A stretch of 64,000 nt of DNA from Sphingomonas sp. CL5.1 (lineage in GTDB: Bacteria; Pseudomonadota; Alphaproteobacteria; Sphingomonadales; Sphingomonadaceae). The notes beneath the pieces are model-generated. The model ran no database searches, was not told the origin of the DNA, and worked only from the letters and a program-made list of their open reading frames with translations. Every line of letters starts with the position of its first letter. The first letter of the stretch is position 1. The DNA lies in contig NZ_CP050137.1 in NCBI RefSeq assembly GCF_013344685.1, positions 1,182,001 through 1,246,000 of the forward strand. Reading direction: 5' to 3'. The translations under genes and the position numbers were made by a program. Positions 44,202 to 53,054 of the stretch are shown here, piece by piece.

Positions 44202-44411
44202 GGAGCCAAGGGAAGTCGGCGTCTACGCCTTCTCCGCCGCCTCAGCGCGTGGCGCGAATGATGGCTTTTGTTCGGGCAGGCTGCTTACAAACCTGTTTGT
44301 CTCCAACATTGCGCAAATCAATGCTGGTGAGGAACGCACAGGGAACGCTATGCTTCCACTGGAAGAAGCATGAAGAAGGTTGCTCGTAGCGACATCATAG
44401 GCCAGCGCGGC
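44202..44411. other. Short region without a recognised gene
   Basis: No supported gene is seen. A minus frame ending at 44223 has a protein-like tail (TNRFVSSLPEQKPSFAPRAE) but no identifiable family or start. Confidence 0.3.
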
Positions 44412-44645
44412 ATGGCTCACATTGACGGCGTGGTCCATTCGATGGGCTACGTCTTCTATCCAAGCGATTTGCGCGACGGGAATCCGCCACCCTTCCCCTG
44501 GCTGCGCCACGTGTTCGCCGATGGCGGCTGTGCCGGCGACAAACTTCGTAATGCGCTCAAAAGTCGGCTCGGAGCAGTCAAACTCGCGCGATACTACTAT
44601 TACGAAGATTTCGGAGTGCCCCACCCCAGTCCCAACGCCTTTTGA
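44412..44645 (+). pseudogene. IS5-family transposase fragment
   Basis: The plus frame contains YPSDLRDGNPPPFPWLRHVF and ADGGCAGDKLRNALK. This resembles the D-Q-D-R-D-G ... V-F-A-D-G-G-Y-A-G-D-K-L core of IS5-family transposases, with an internal deletion and no ends. The last 46 bp lie within the 3' end of the convergent outer-membrane factor gene, so the IS scar may have supplied that gene's terminal codons. Confidence 0.6.
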
Positions 44646-46033
44646 AGTGCGATGAAAGCCCGGGTCAGCTCGCCTTGCGCTACAACCGAAGACTGAGCCG
44701 CCGCTAAAGCTGCGCGCTGGGCATCGAGCGACGCTGTGAGCGGCACGGCACCGCGATCAAACCGCTGCGCCGCATAATCGGCGGACTGGCGCGCGCCTTC
44801 GGCGCTCCGGTAGGCCGACAGCAGATTCTTGCGCTGGTTGCCAAAGCGGGAAAGACTCGTCTCAGCGTCGGTCAATGCGGCCAACACGGCTTTGCGATAC
44901 TGGGCCTCGGCTTCGTCGCGATCGGCGCGGGATTGATCAACCCGCGCGCGGTTGCGCCCGAGATCGAGGAAGCTCCAGTTGATCCTGGGGAGCAGGAGGC
45001 TGGACACGTTGTCTGTGTCGAGCACGTCGCCGATATTCGGACCCCCGAGTCCGATGATGCCCATGATGCTGATCGACGGAAATTGGCGGGCGACGTTCGC
45101 GCCGATCTGGGCGGTGGCGGCGGCGAGCTGTCGCTCGGCCGCGCGGATGTCAGGCCGCCGCCGCAGCATCGCCGCCGGATCGCCAATCGGCACGCTTGCA
45201 GGGAGCATCGGGATCGCGGCGGGCACCGCCAAGGTCGCGTCGTGCGTCCCAGGCTCATCGCCGGTGAGCAGCGCCAGCTGGTCAAGCGTAACGGCGATCT
45301 GCCCTTCGACCGGTAGCATGTCGCCTCGTGTTCGATTCAACTCTGTCCGCAGCCGCAAGACATCGTCGCGGGAGGACGCGCCGCGTTGCTCGCGCTGCTC
45401 GAGCAACGCAAGCGACTGGGCAAGCAACTCGGTCGAGCGCCGGGCTAGAATCAATCTCTGCTGAAGCTCGCGAAGCGTGATGTAGTTACTAGCGACTTCG
45501 GCCGACAACCGAACTTGGGCGTCGGCTAAATTCGCCTGCGCCGCGCTGGCCTGCGCGGAAGCAGCCTGGGCGGCCCGTCGGCGGCCGCCGAACAGGTCGA
45601 TCTCCCAAGACGCGTCGAGGCCCACATTGTAGAATTCTGCCTTGATCCGGTCAGACTGCTGGCCTTGCGACGGCAACGCCAGCGATCCCGCCGGCAGCTC
45701 GGCGATGATCGCAGTTCCCGTCGCCGATAAGCTGGGCAACTGGTTCGCACGCTGCTCGCGCAGCGTGGCGCGTGCCTTTCGGACCCGCGCCTCGGCGATC
45801 GCGATGTCGGGACTGGCGGCCAGCGCGCGGTCGATCAGCGCGGTCAGTTGCGCATCTCCCAGCGACGTCCACCAGCGGGCGAGCGGCGGCTGCGGGACCG
45901 TCTGCGCGGCGTCGGCGCGCCGGAACTGCGCTCCCGCGCGCTCGGCGTTCGCGACGGGGCTCGGACCGCCATAGTCGGGTCCGACGGTGCAGCCGGCGAG
46001 GAACAGCGGAAGAAAAATAATGTATCGGGTCAT
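44600..46033 (-). CDS. NodT/TolC-type outer-membrane efflux lipoprotein, second copy
   Basis: This 477-residue outer-membrane factor has lipobox LAGC (FLPLFLAGCTVGPDY), RWWTSLGDAQLTALIDRAL and RRRPDIRAAERQLAAATAQIG. It completes the EmrAB-like pump encoded just upstream, with a one-base junction (stop and start share 46033). The last codons overlap an IS5 remnant on the other strand. The C-terminus (ALQKALGLGWGTPKSS) still looks normal for the family. Confidence 0.9.
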   Translation of the reverse strand: MTRYIIFLPLFLAGCTVGPDYGGPSPVANAERAGAQFRRADAAQTVPQPPLARWWTSLGDAQLTALIDRALAASPDIAIAEARVRKARATLREQRANQLPSLSATGTAIIAELPAGSLALPSQGQQSDRIKAEFYNVGLDASWEIDLFGGRRRAAQAASAQASAAQANLADAQVRLSAEVASNYITLRELQQRLILARRSTELLAQSLALLEQREQRGASSRDDVLRLRTELNRTRGDMLPVEGQIAVTLDQLALLTGDEPGTHDATLAVPAAIPMLPASVPIGDPAAMLRRRPDIRAAERQLAAATAQIGANVARQFPSISIMGIIGLGGPNIGDVLDTDNVSSLLLPRINWSFLDLGRNRARVDQSRADRDEAEAQYRKAVLAALTDAETSLSRFGNQRKNLLSAYRSAEGARQSADYAAQRFDRGAVPLTASLDAQRAALAAAQSSVVAQGELTRAFIALQKALGLGWGTPKSS

Positions 46034-47559
46034 CAGTGCATCGCCATTTGCGTGCCGGAGGGAATTGGGCGGAGAAACAACGCCAGCGGGGTCGTGATTG
46101 CGACTGCGACTCCGAGCGCGAAGAAAAGGTCGTTATAGGCCATGACTGTCGCCTGCCGGAGCATCTGACCGGCCAGCTGCCGATAGGCACCGGCTTCACC
46201 GGCCGGACCCGCCATGGCGTGCGCAAACCATTCCTGCGTCGTCGCGGAATTGGCCGACACCATCTCGCCGAGCCGGTTGAAATGGATGAACGTCTGGCGG
46301 TCCTGGAGCGTCGCCATTAGCGCCAGGCCGATCGATCCCCCGAGATTGCGTCCCGCATTGAACAGCGCGGACGCGTCGCCAGCATCTTCTGGCGCGACGG
46401 CGCTGATCGCCGCCTGGTTCAGGAACATCATCGCGAAAATCTGGCCAAACCCGCGCACCAACTGCGAATAGGTCATGTCGCCGCCCGATGATTGCGTGGT
46501 AAGATGCCAGTCCATCGCGCAGCTAAGGCCGATCAGCACCATGCCGACCATCACGGCAACCCGTACGTCGAGATATTTGAACGCCAAAGGCAGGAACGGC
46601 ATCATGAAGAGCGCTGGAACGCCGGAGATGAAGACGACTTGGCCCGACTGCAGCGCGCTGTAACCGGCGTTGATCGCGAGGAACTGGGGGATCAGGAATG
46701 TCACGCCATAGAGCACGACGCCGATCACCAGGCTGAGAATGAAAACGCTGCCGAACGAGCGACTGAAGACGAGCCTAAGCTTTAACACCGGGTTTTCGGC
46801 GCGCACCTGTCCCACCGTGATCAGCGCGAAACCGAACACCGTCGCGATGGCGAGCTTCACGATCATCGCTGACTCGAACCACATCTCGCGTTGCCCTTCT
46901 TCGAGCATCACGGTTAGCGAACCCAGGCCGATCACCAGCCCGGCGATCCCGAGCCAATCAGCCTTGCGCAGCTCGTTGAGACGGAGGCGCTCATGGTCGA
47001 GTCCAAACAGAAGCAGCATCGCCAGTCCGGCACAGACAGGCACATTGAGAAAGAAAGCATAGTGCCAACTGTAATTGTCTGTCAGCCAGCCGCCGATGAT
47101 TGGCCCCAGCACAGGCCCCAGGATTGCCGTCCCGCCGAATGCCGCTGTTCCAATCGGCTGCTGTGAGGGCGGGAGGCGCGTTGCGATGATCGTCATCGCC
47201 GTCGGAATCAGAGCGCCCCCCGTAAACCCTTGACCGACGCGACCGGCGATCATCGTCGGCAAGGTCGTCGACAAGCCGCAGGCGACCGAGAATGCGGTGA
47301 ACGACACCGCGGCTCCGAGCAGGAAGTTGCGCAGGCCGAACAGTCGGACAAGGAAAGGGCTGAGCGGAATCATCACGATCTCCGCGACCAAATAAGACGT
47401 AGCGACCCAAGTGCCTTCTGTACCACTCGCGCCGATCTCACCTTGAATTGTCGGCAAAGCGGCGTTGACGATCGAAATGTCCAGCAGCGCCATGAACGAC
47501 CCGATCGTTCCTGCCGCCACCGCGATCCAGTCTCGCGCACGAGCGCCATGAGAAGCCAT
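46033..47559 (-). CDS. emrB: DHA2-family MFS drug efflux pump (EmrB-like)
   Basis: This 508-residue protein has about fourteen transmembrane segments. DHA2 motifs include SFMALLDISIVNAALPTIQ, the GR-rich loop AGRVGQGFTGGALIPTAMT and LGPVLGPIIGGWLTDNYSW (motif C). It exports hydrophobic toxins by proton antiport, working with the EmrA-like adaptor and the outer-membrane factor. ATG 47559 overlaps the adaptor stop (TGATG); a GTG one codon upstream is also possible. Confidence 0.88.
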   Translation of the reverse strand: MASHGARARDWIAVAAGTIGSFMALLDISIVNAALPTIQGEIGASGTEGTWVATSYLVAEIVMIPLSPFLVRLFGLRNFLLGAAVSFTAFSVACGLSTTLPTMIAGRVGQGFTGGALIPTAMTIIATRLPPSQQPIGTAAFGGTAILGPVLGPIIGGWLTDNYSWHYAFFLNVPVCAGLAMLLLFGLDHERLRLNELRKADWLGIAGLVIGLGSLTVMLEEGQREMWFESAMIVKLAIATVFGFALITVGQVRAENPVLKLRLVFSRSFGSVFILSLVIGVVLYGVTFLIPQFLAINAGYSALQSGQVVFISGVPALFMMPFLPLAFKYLDVRVAVMVGMVLIGLSCAMDWHLTTQSSGGDMTYSQLVRGFGQIFAMMFLNQAAISAVAPEDAGDASALFNAGRNLGGSIGLALMATLQDRQTFIHFNRLGEMVSANSATTQEWFAHAMAGPAGEAGAYRQLAGQMLRQATVMAYNDLFFALGVAVAITTPLALFLRPIPSGTQMAMH

Positions 47560-48785
47560 CACTGCTGCGCCCTCGCCCCACCGCGCGTCAGCCGGTCGCT
47601 TTCCTCCTCGATTCGCTGCCTGCTTCCCTTTGCCCCAACCGTGTCAACGGTGACTTCGACCGACAGACCCGGCCGCAGCACCTTTCGCGCCTCCGGCCCT
47701 GCCTCGATGTTGATCCGCACGGGCACTCGCTGAACGATCTTGGTGAAGTTCCCCGTTGCGTTCTCGGGGGGCAGCAGGGAGAATTGCGCGCCGGTGCCCG
47801 GAGAGAAACTCGCGACCCTGCCACGCAACTCGGCACCATCGAGCGCATCGACCTTGATCGTCACTGGCTGGCCGACCCGCATGAGCGCAACCTGTGTCTC
47901 CTTGAAGTTTGCCTGCACGTAGATCTGATCGGTCGGCACGATCGACATCAGCCGGGTTCCCGGTTGAACGAACTGGCCGGCACGCACCGCCTTGTCCGCG
48001 ACAACGCCATCGATGCTGCTGCGTATCTCAATCGATCCGAGGTCGATTGAGGCTCGCGAGAGCTGCGCCTCGGCCGCCCCACGCTGTGCCAGCGCCTGAC
48101 CGATACGCGCGTCTTGAGTGGCCAGCATACGGCGTGCAGCGACGGCGGCGGCGCGTTGTGCCCGCAGATTTGCGAATGACCGGTCGCGATCTAAGACAAG
48201 CGCCGCCAGACGTTCGCGCGATTCAGCGCCGGACTGGGCAAGTGGCTCATAGCGGCGCACCTCGTTCGCTGCAGCGGCGGCGGCGGCAGCGGCGCTTGCC
48301 ACCTGGGCGTTCGCCTGAGCGATCGACGCACGCTGCTCGTCTAAGGTACGCCGCGCGGTGCGAATACCTGCTTCGGCAGCCGAGACCTGGGCCTGCGCCT
48401 CGGCAACACCGGAGCGGAAGTCGCGCGGGTCGAGGACTGCCAGTAGCTGGCCTTTGCGCACCGGCTGGTTGTCGCTAACCAACACACGCTCAATATAGCC
48501 GCCAAGCTTCGGCGATATCGTCACGAAGTCAGCGCGGACATACGCATTGTTGGTCGATTGGCGGTATTGCCCCGTCTGCTCGTAATCCAGATACCACAGG
48601 CCGGCTGCTAAGATGCCCGCTACCAGAGTGGCTACGAGCACGACGCGAATGATTGGATAACGCGTGAGCAGGCCAGGCTTGCCCACGTCGGTATCGCCAT
48701 CACCCGATTCTCCCGCATGACCTTTCTGCCCCCGACCTTCGTCGCGACTGTCCGCCGCGTCAGTCTTCGGATGCTCAACCGCCAT
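47559..48785 (-). CDS. emrA: HlyD/EmrA-family periplasmic adaptor
   Basis: This 408-residue adaptor has a 45-residue acidic cytosolic tail, a transmembrane helix around residues 46-66, and YVRADFVTISPKLGGYIERV as the first lipoyl half. A long Ala/Gln-rich coiled coil covers about residues 130-250. SIEIRSSIDGVVADKAVRAGQ is the second lipoyl half and VQANFKETQVALMRVGQP the barrel. It is the first gene of the emrA-emrB-omf operon. The length and coiled coil match EmrA. Confidence 0.9.
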   Translation of the reverse strand: MAVEHPKTDAADSRDEGRGQKGHAGESGDGDTDVGKPGLLTRYPIIRVVLVATLVAGILAAGLWYLDYEQTGQYRQSTNNAYVRADFVTISPKLGGYIERVLVSDNQPVRKGQLLAVLDPRDFRSGVAEAQAQVSAAEAGIRTARRTLDEQRASIAQANAQVASAAAAAAAAANEVRRYEPLAQSGAESRERLAALVLDRDRSFANLRAQRAAAVAARRMLATQDARIGQALAQRGAAEAQLSRASIDLGSIEIRSSIDGVVADKAVRAGQFVQPGTRLMSIVPTDQIYVQANFKETQVALMRVGQPVTIKVDALDGAELRGRVASFSPGTGAQFSLLPPENATGNFTKIVQRVPVRINIEAGPEARKVLRPGLSVEVTVDTVGAKGSRQRIEEESDRLTRGGARAQQ

Positions 48786-48802
48786 GCTGGAACCTTAAGA
48801 TA

Positions 48803-48822
48803 TGTAAACCGTTCCGTATCCT
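48803..48822. promoter_or_regulatory. Candidate TetR-type operator upstream of emrA
   Basis: The sequence TAAACCGTTCCGTAT at 48805-48819 lies 20 bp before the emrA start. It resembles operators of the A-A-C-C-G-T-T-C type used by TetR regulators of efflux pumps, though the dyad is imperfect. The nearby TetR gene is truncated. Confidence 0.25.
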
Positions 48823-49024
48823 AGAGAAGCGAGGAACTCGTTTCCAGCCGCTTTTCCGTTGCAAATAGGGGTCTCGTCAAAAAATTATCGTCACGGACAA
48901 AGAGCCGCCTGGTTGGTCGCGCGCGCGCTTGTGCTGGCAATGGCACTCGCCGGCGCGATTACGGCGTCGAACGCCAAGGCCCAAACAAGCGATGAGTCCG
49001 ACGATGCGCGCCGGTTCTCGCGCG
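48823..49024 (+). other. Possible signal-peptide remnant before the IS21 scar
   Basis: A plus-strand frame from about 48890 to 49020 reads LVLAMALAGAITASNAKAQT, which looks like a Sec signal peptide with an AKA cleavage site. It then changes abruptly at the IS21-derived sequence. It may be the 5' end of an exported protein gene destroyed by the insertion. No ribosome site is clear. Confidence 0.3.
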
Positions 49025-49222
49025 ACCAGCTGCGACGTCGTCATCAACATCTTGACCCGCCAGCGGCAGCCACCGGCGCCGCTCACCATCGCCACGCCCG
49101 AAGGACTGCAGCTGCGTCACGAACCCGTGGCGGACTGCGCCCGCTATGACAGCCTGAGGGGGTCCTATGGAACGCCACACGATCCTGGAGATGATGGGAA
49201 CGCTCAAGCTCGCAGGCATGCG
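49025..49222 (+). mobile_element. IS21-family remnant (istA end plus istB start)
   Basis: One frame reads CDVVINILTRQRQPPAPLTI and LRHEPVADCARYDSLRG, the C-terminal end of an IS21 IstA transposase. At 49167 an ATG opens MERHTILEMMGTLKLAGMRH, the N-terminus of the IstB helper ATPase. The order istA then istB with close spacing is right for IS21, but both genes are cut. The istB frame then runs into TetR-like sequence. Confidence 0.65.
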
Positions 49223-49783
49223 GCATGACACGCCGATCCCCGCTTCGTCCGAACACGTGCGGCGCTGCGCTGAGCGCTGCTTCGAACACTTTAGCGGATG
49301 GAGCTGGCACAAGTGACCGTGCAGATGGTCGTCGCCGAAGCCGGCATCGGCTACGCCACGTTCTTCCGGCACTTCGCCTCGATCGATGCGCTGCTGATGG
49401 CTGTTTCGGAAACCATGATCGGCGAGATTGTTGAGCGGATCGGGCCGGCACTGGCTTCGGGCGATCAGGACGCGCTACTGAAAGCGGCTGCCACATATAT
49501 CGCCGAGCAACGACGGCCGATTGCTGCAATTTTGATCGGCGGCGGCGAGCGCACACGGAAAGCAATCACTGCGCAGGCGATCGCCCGCGCCGAACACGTG
49601 CCCCTTGTGCTGGATCCTGGGCTACCGCCCGCGCTTGCCGTGACTCACCTGGTCGGCAGTGCGATCGACGTCGTGGCCTGGTGGGTGATCAATGGCGACG
49701 GCCACGACGCGGAGCGGCTTGTCGAAATGCTGCGGCGCCTCGCGCTCGCCCCCGTCACGGCAAGCGAACCGGCATCACGCTGA
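49223..49783 (+). pseudogene. TetR-family regulator, truncated and frameshifted at the N-terminus
   Basis: From 49298 the frame gives 161 residues with the recognition helix of a TetR protein (MVVAEAGIGYATFFRHFASIDALL) and a normal C-terminal ligand domain. The first helix of the DNA-binding domain (VRRCAERCFEHFSGWSWHK) lies in another frame, fused to the istB remnant. A frameshift near 49300 separates the two. An ATG at 49298 could still make a protein lacking part of the helix-turn-helix scaffold. It is divergent from the emrAB operon, which it probably once controlled. Confidence 0.65.
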
Positions 49784-50182
49784 CAGAGCGAACTCGCACT
49801 GGGCGGCGCAGACGGGCGAACTGAAATCTTCCTGCCAAGCGTCAGCGTGGACAACGGCGATGCGTCTTCCCGTGCGGAGGATTGTCGGTTGGGTGGTAAT
49901 ATCCCGCAAGCGCATCGGGGCCAGAAACTGTACGTTGACACTGATGAGCCGCGGCAGGACTTCACGGTCGAGGCTATGGGCTACAATGGCTCCGCACGCC
50001 AGTTCAAGGAACGCCGTTGCCGCGCCGCCATGGAGGGCGGGAAGGAGCGGATTGCCGATCAGATCGGGGCGTGGAGACAGGGTCCACGTCAAGCCGTCTT
50101 GCGTGACCTCGATCATCTCGCCCAACTTTGCGCCGAAGGCCGATGACGCGATGATCGTGGCCAAGCGTCCGTCCATGTTCAC
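49775..50182 (-). CDS. hotdog-fold thioesterase-like protein (PaaI type)
   Basis: This 135-residue protein has the PaaI-like hotdog pattern: LLPALHGGAATAFLELACGA (helix with active-site neighbourhood), VNVQFLAPMRLRDIT and VVHADAW. Such enzymes hydrolyse acyl-CoA thioesters. The GTG at 50182 overlaps the stop of the preceding hotdog gene by 4 bp and is preferred; the open frame to 50416 is shadow. The 3' end overlaps the TetR remnant by 9 bp. Substrate unknown. Confidence 0.75.
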   Translation of the reverse strand: MNMDGRLATIIASSAFGAKLGEMIEVTQDGLTWTLSPRPDLIGNPLLPALHGGAATAFLELACGAIVAHSLDREVLPRLISVNVQFLAPMRLRDITTQPTILRTGRRIAVVHADAWQEDFSSPVCAAQCEFALSA

Positions 50183-50634
50183 GCCGTTATCGGCCGGTTG
50201 ATCGAGAATACACCCTGCGCTGAGGCGAACACATCTGCCGCATCCTGCTCCCACACTTCTGCACGCACAAACGCCCTGTCGCTCGTAAGTCGGTAACAGT
50301 GGGCCCATACCGTCACCGGGCACTTTGAGGCCGACGGGCGAATGTGATCGATCTTTAGATTCAAGGTCGAGATCAAGACCGGTCGTGCAAGCTTGGACAT
50401 GACGGCAGCGCCGCATCCGTGGTCGATCAGGCTTGCCACCGCGCCGCTCGCCGCTCCTCCGTCTTGGTCCGACAAGTCCTTGCGCCAGGGCATCCGAAGT
50501 GCTGCCAGGCCGTCACCCGACGACAGAAACTCGATTTCCAGTGCGGCACTCCAAGGGATAGCGACCATACCGGCTTCTGACAGCACAGACAACATATACC
50601 CCCGCAATCCGTCGCGCACGTCAATTTTCAGCAT
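50179..50634 (-). CDS. hotdog-fold thioesterase-like protein, partner
   Basis: This 151-residue protein also has a hotdog layout: PWSAALEIEFLSSGDGLAAL, GGAASGAVASLIDHGCGAAV and STLNLKIDHIRPSA. It is translationally coupled to the other hotdog gene (GTGA overlap). A tandem pair suggests a heteromeric double-hotdog enzyme. The upstream 84 bp to the divergent MCE gene should hold the promoter of both. Confidence 0.75.
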   Translation of the reverse strand: MLKIDVRDGLRGYMLSVLSEAGMVAIPWSAALEIEFLSSGDGLAALRMPWRKDLSDQDGGAASGAVASLIDHGCGAAVMSKLARPVLISTLNLKIDHIRPSASKCPVTVWAHCYRLTSDRAFVRAEVWEQDAADVFASAQGVFSINRPITA

Positions 50635-50718
50635 CGAACGAGCGGCGTCAACCGTGCATACGAAACTATACCGTGCGGTTTACATCTTAGCGAGGCGCCA
50701 GTATCTTGGACGGCGGAT

Positions 50719-51696
50719 ATGGAGACCACTTCAAACCGACTGCTCGTATTCGCTGCCGTCGGCGTCCTCCTTCTATCGCTCGTTACGTTCTCGATATGGC
50801 TGCACTCTGCAAGCAATCCGACGGGTCGCGACTACCTTATTAGGTTCAAAGATAGCGTCTCCGGCATCCGTATAGGTTCTTCGGTCAGCTATTCGGGGGT
50901 GCCGGTCGGCTCGGTCACCTCTGTGCGCCTGACCGTGAACGATCCCTCGACGGTATTGGTCACCATCCGACTCGATCCTGAAGTTCCGATCCTGCACGGC
51001 GTAACGGCATCGATATCGCGTTCGCTCGTCGGGGGCGGGGCCGCCATCAGCCTCGATGGATCGCTGAAAGGAGCGTCAACAATCGTTGCGGTCAACGGCG
51101 AAGCGCTTCCCGTCATCCCGGCCAAAAACGGCGGCCTCCTCGGATCGGGAGGAGACCCGATGGCAATGGTCGAAAAGATCAGCCGCACTATCGACAAGGT
51201 GTCGACCAATTTCGACGCCCGCGGGCAGCAGCGTGCGCGCGATCGGCTCGCAGCGCTGGCCGATAGCTCGTCGGCATGGTCCAGCCGTGCCGCGCGCATT
51301 TCCGATTCGCTAACGGGCGCGCGCGGGAGGATATTGCGTGTCGGCACCTCCATCGCCAGCGCAGGGGAAGGAGCGGACCGATTAAGAGCAAAGATCAACG
51401 GGCAGCAAGGCGACGCGTTCAGTTCGGCCGATGAAAAGTTGCGCAGGGTGCAGCGCGGTATCGTGGCATTTGACCGCAGTGTCAGCGCCGCGCGGCCCTC
51501 GATCCGAGCGATCGACGCAAAGGGCAAGGCTATTACCGGCCGGGTTCGCTCGGTTCGCGCGAAGACGCGCGGCATCGCCGATCAGGCGGAACAGATCGAT
51601 CGGATAGGCCTTCAGGTAGGTGCGCCCAGGCTTCCGGACTACAAGCGCGGGAAAAGAAGTGTCAGACCGCCCAGCGCCCCGCCGCCCACCCAATAA
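50719..51696 (+). CDS. MlaD/MCE-family lipid-transport protein
   Basis: This 325-residue protein has one N-terminal transmembrane helix (about residues 8-27) and an MCE domain at roughly 37-115 (FKDSVSGIRIGSSVSYSGVPVG then VRLTVNDPSTVLVTIRLDP). A long Ala/Arg/Ser-rich helical tail follows. MCE proteins form periplasmic rings that move lipids or hydrophobic compounds with an MlaE permease and MlaF ATPase. Neither of these is in the window, so the protein is an orphan here. Confidence 0.82.
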   Translation: METTSNRLLVFAAVGVLLLSLVTFSIWLHSASNPTGRDYLIRFKDSVSGIRIGSSVSYSGVPVGSVTSVRLTVNDPSTVLVTIRLDPEVPILHGVTASISRSLVGGGAAISLDGSLKGASTIVAVNGEALPVIPAKNGGLLGSGGDPMAMVEKISRTIDKVSTNFDARGQQRARDRLAALADSSSAWSSRAARISDSLTGARGRILRVGTSIASAGEGADRLRAKINGQQGDAFSSADEKLRRVQRGIVAFDRSVSAARPSIRAIDAKGKAITGRVRSVRAKTRGIADQAEQIDRIGLQVGAPRLPDYKRGKRSVRPPSAPPPTQ

Positions 51697-51970
51697 TCAG
51701 ACCGCCGACCAGGCCCGTCGTCAGGATCGGCACGTAGGCCCTGGTGATCACCGCGTCCGGAACGCTGAGGAGTAGCCCGACAACCGCGCCTATGACCCAC
51801 ACCGGAATGGGCATCTTCACCAAGGGGATCAGAAAGCCGATGGCGAACCTGCTGCAAAACGCCCCGAGTAACGCCGTTTTTTTGTCGGGGAAGTCCATTG
51901 GCACCATCAGCCCCATATCGATTGTACCGAACACGACGCCAGCAACTGTGCCGAATATCACTGGGTTCAT
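51662..51970 (-). CDS. small integral membrane protein, unknown
   Basis: This 102-residue hydrophobic protein has about three membrane segments: IFGTVAGVVFGTIDMGLMVP, VWVIGAVVGLLLSVPDAVI and TTGLVGGLIIGWAAGRWA. The ATG at 51970 follows AAGGGAAG. A GTG further upstream (51997) would add nine basic residues. The gene is convergent with mlaD and overlaps its 3' end by 35 bp. No family is recognised, but codon pattern and ribosome site support a real gene. Confidence 0.65.
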   Translation of the reverse strand: MNPVIFGTVAGVVFGTIDMGLMVPMDFPDKKTALLGAFCSRFAIGFLIPLVKMPIPVWVIGAVVGLLLSVPDAVITRAYVPILTTGLVGGLIIGWAAGRWAV

Positions 51971-52167
51971 AAGCTTCCCTTTGCGCTTGTTGTTCACCGA
52001 ACCAGCTCATAGATGTCCACTCGGGGTTGATGGTGTGCTCGTGAGCGAACGCTGTCTCGTCCGCGCGAAGCACAATGCGCACCGCGTTCTGCTGCCCTCC
52101 AAGGTTGCGCACAACCTGCGCGATCGACTTGGCCTCGGCGCCGTTATCACAGAACTAGGGGCCGGAC
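51971..52167 (-). other. Possible gene remnant cut by the IS5-family element
   Basis: A minus-strand frame reads CDNGAEAKSIAQVVRNLGGQ, then NAVRIVLRADETAFAHEHTI and NPEWTSMSW. The sequence looks like true coding DNA but has no start and begins exactly at the IS5-family element. I do not recognise the protein. It is best read as a 3' remnant. Confidence 0.4.
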
Positions 52168-52960
52168 TCATAACCACCAGATGACGGTAGCGGCGATGGC
52201 GATGGTAGCCATGAAGGTTTTGATGTTTCGGTCGAAGCGCATGGCGACACGGCGCCAGTCCTTGAAGCGGCAGAACATACGCTCGATGACGTTGCGCTGT
52301 TTGTAGATGACGGGATCGCAGTCGAGTTTGACCCTGCGATGCCGCTTGGGCGGAATGACAGCGGCGGTGCCGCGCTCGGCAAGCCAGGCACGCAAGTCGT
52401 TGCTGTCGTATCCCTTGTCGGCGACGAGTTCGGCCGAGGGAGGCATGGCCGCGATGCAAGCCTTGGCGACCCGCATGTCATGGACGTTGCCGGGCGTCAG
52501 CAGGAGGACGTGCGGCCTGCCCCTTGTGTCGCAGATGGCGTGGAGCTTGGTGTTCCTGCCGCCACGCGTCTGGCCGATAGCATTGGCCAAGGCCCCCCTT
52601 TTGCGCCGCCGGCGGTGCGGTGGACCTTGATGCAAGAGCTGTCGATGAACAGCCGATCGGGCGCGTCGTCGGCCCCGGCCAGTGCCGAGAAGATATCTTC
52701 CCACACCCCGCGCTCCGCCCAGCGTACGAACCGATTGTAGAGCGTCTTCTTGGGCCCATAGACTTGCTCGGGACAGTCACTCCACCGCCCGCCCGACTGC
52801 AACGCGTGGACGATGCCCGACAGTACCCGCCGATCATCGACCCGCGGCATCCCCCGCGTATCGGTCGGTAAAAGCGGCGCTATCCGCGCCCACTGCGCAT
52901 CCGAAAACCAAAAGAAATCCGCCACATCCAACGCCTCCTCAACGGACGCGTTGAATCATA
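52150..52960 (-). mobile_element. IS5-family (IS427-group-like) insertion sequence
   Basis: The element holds a two-frame transposase. The exact ends are not clear to me because no convincing terminal inverted repeats could be matched on both sides, so the limits given are approximate. It lies between an unknown gene remnant and the IS110 element. Confidence 0.65.
52168..52931 (-). CDS. IS5-family transposase expressed by frameshift (orfA/orfB)
   Basis: OrfA (52931-52497) begins MDVADFFWFSDAQWARIAPL and includes SGGRWSDCPEQVYGPKKTLY. OrfB (to 52168) includes GGRNTKLHAICDTRGRPHVL, ELVADKGYDSNDLRAWL and NVIERMFCRFKDWRRVAMRF, the DDE core. The two frames overlap. The run AAAAGGGGGG (minus strand, 52602-52593) lies where both frames carry equivalent sequence, and is a classic slippery site for this group. 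A full-length fusion of about 254 residues would result. Confidence 0.8.
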
Positions 52961-53054
52961 TGTGGACCTCGGGTAATCGCGGCATCGAGTCGAATGATCG
53001 ATAGTGTTGCGATCCGGGCGCTTGGCCCGGTGGTAAGCACCATCGGAGGTTTCA

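Noticed and set aside
48805..48819. A confident TetR operator
   Set aside because: The dyad is imperfect, so it is kept only as a low-confidence candidate.
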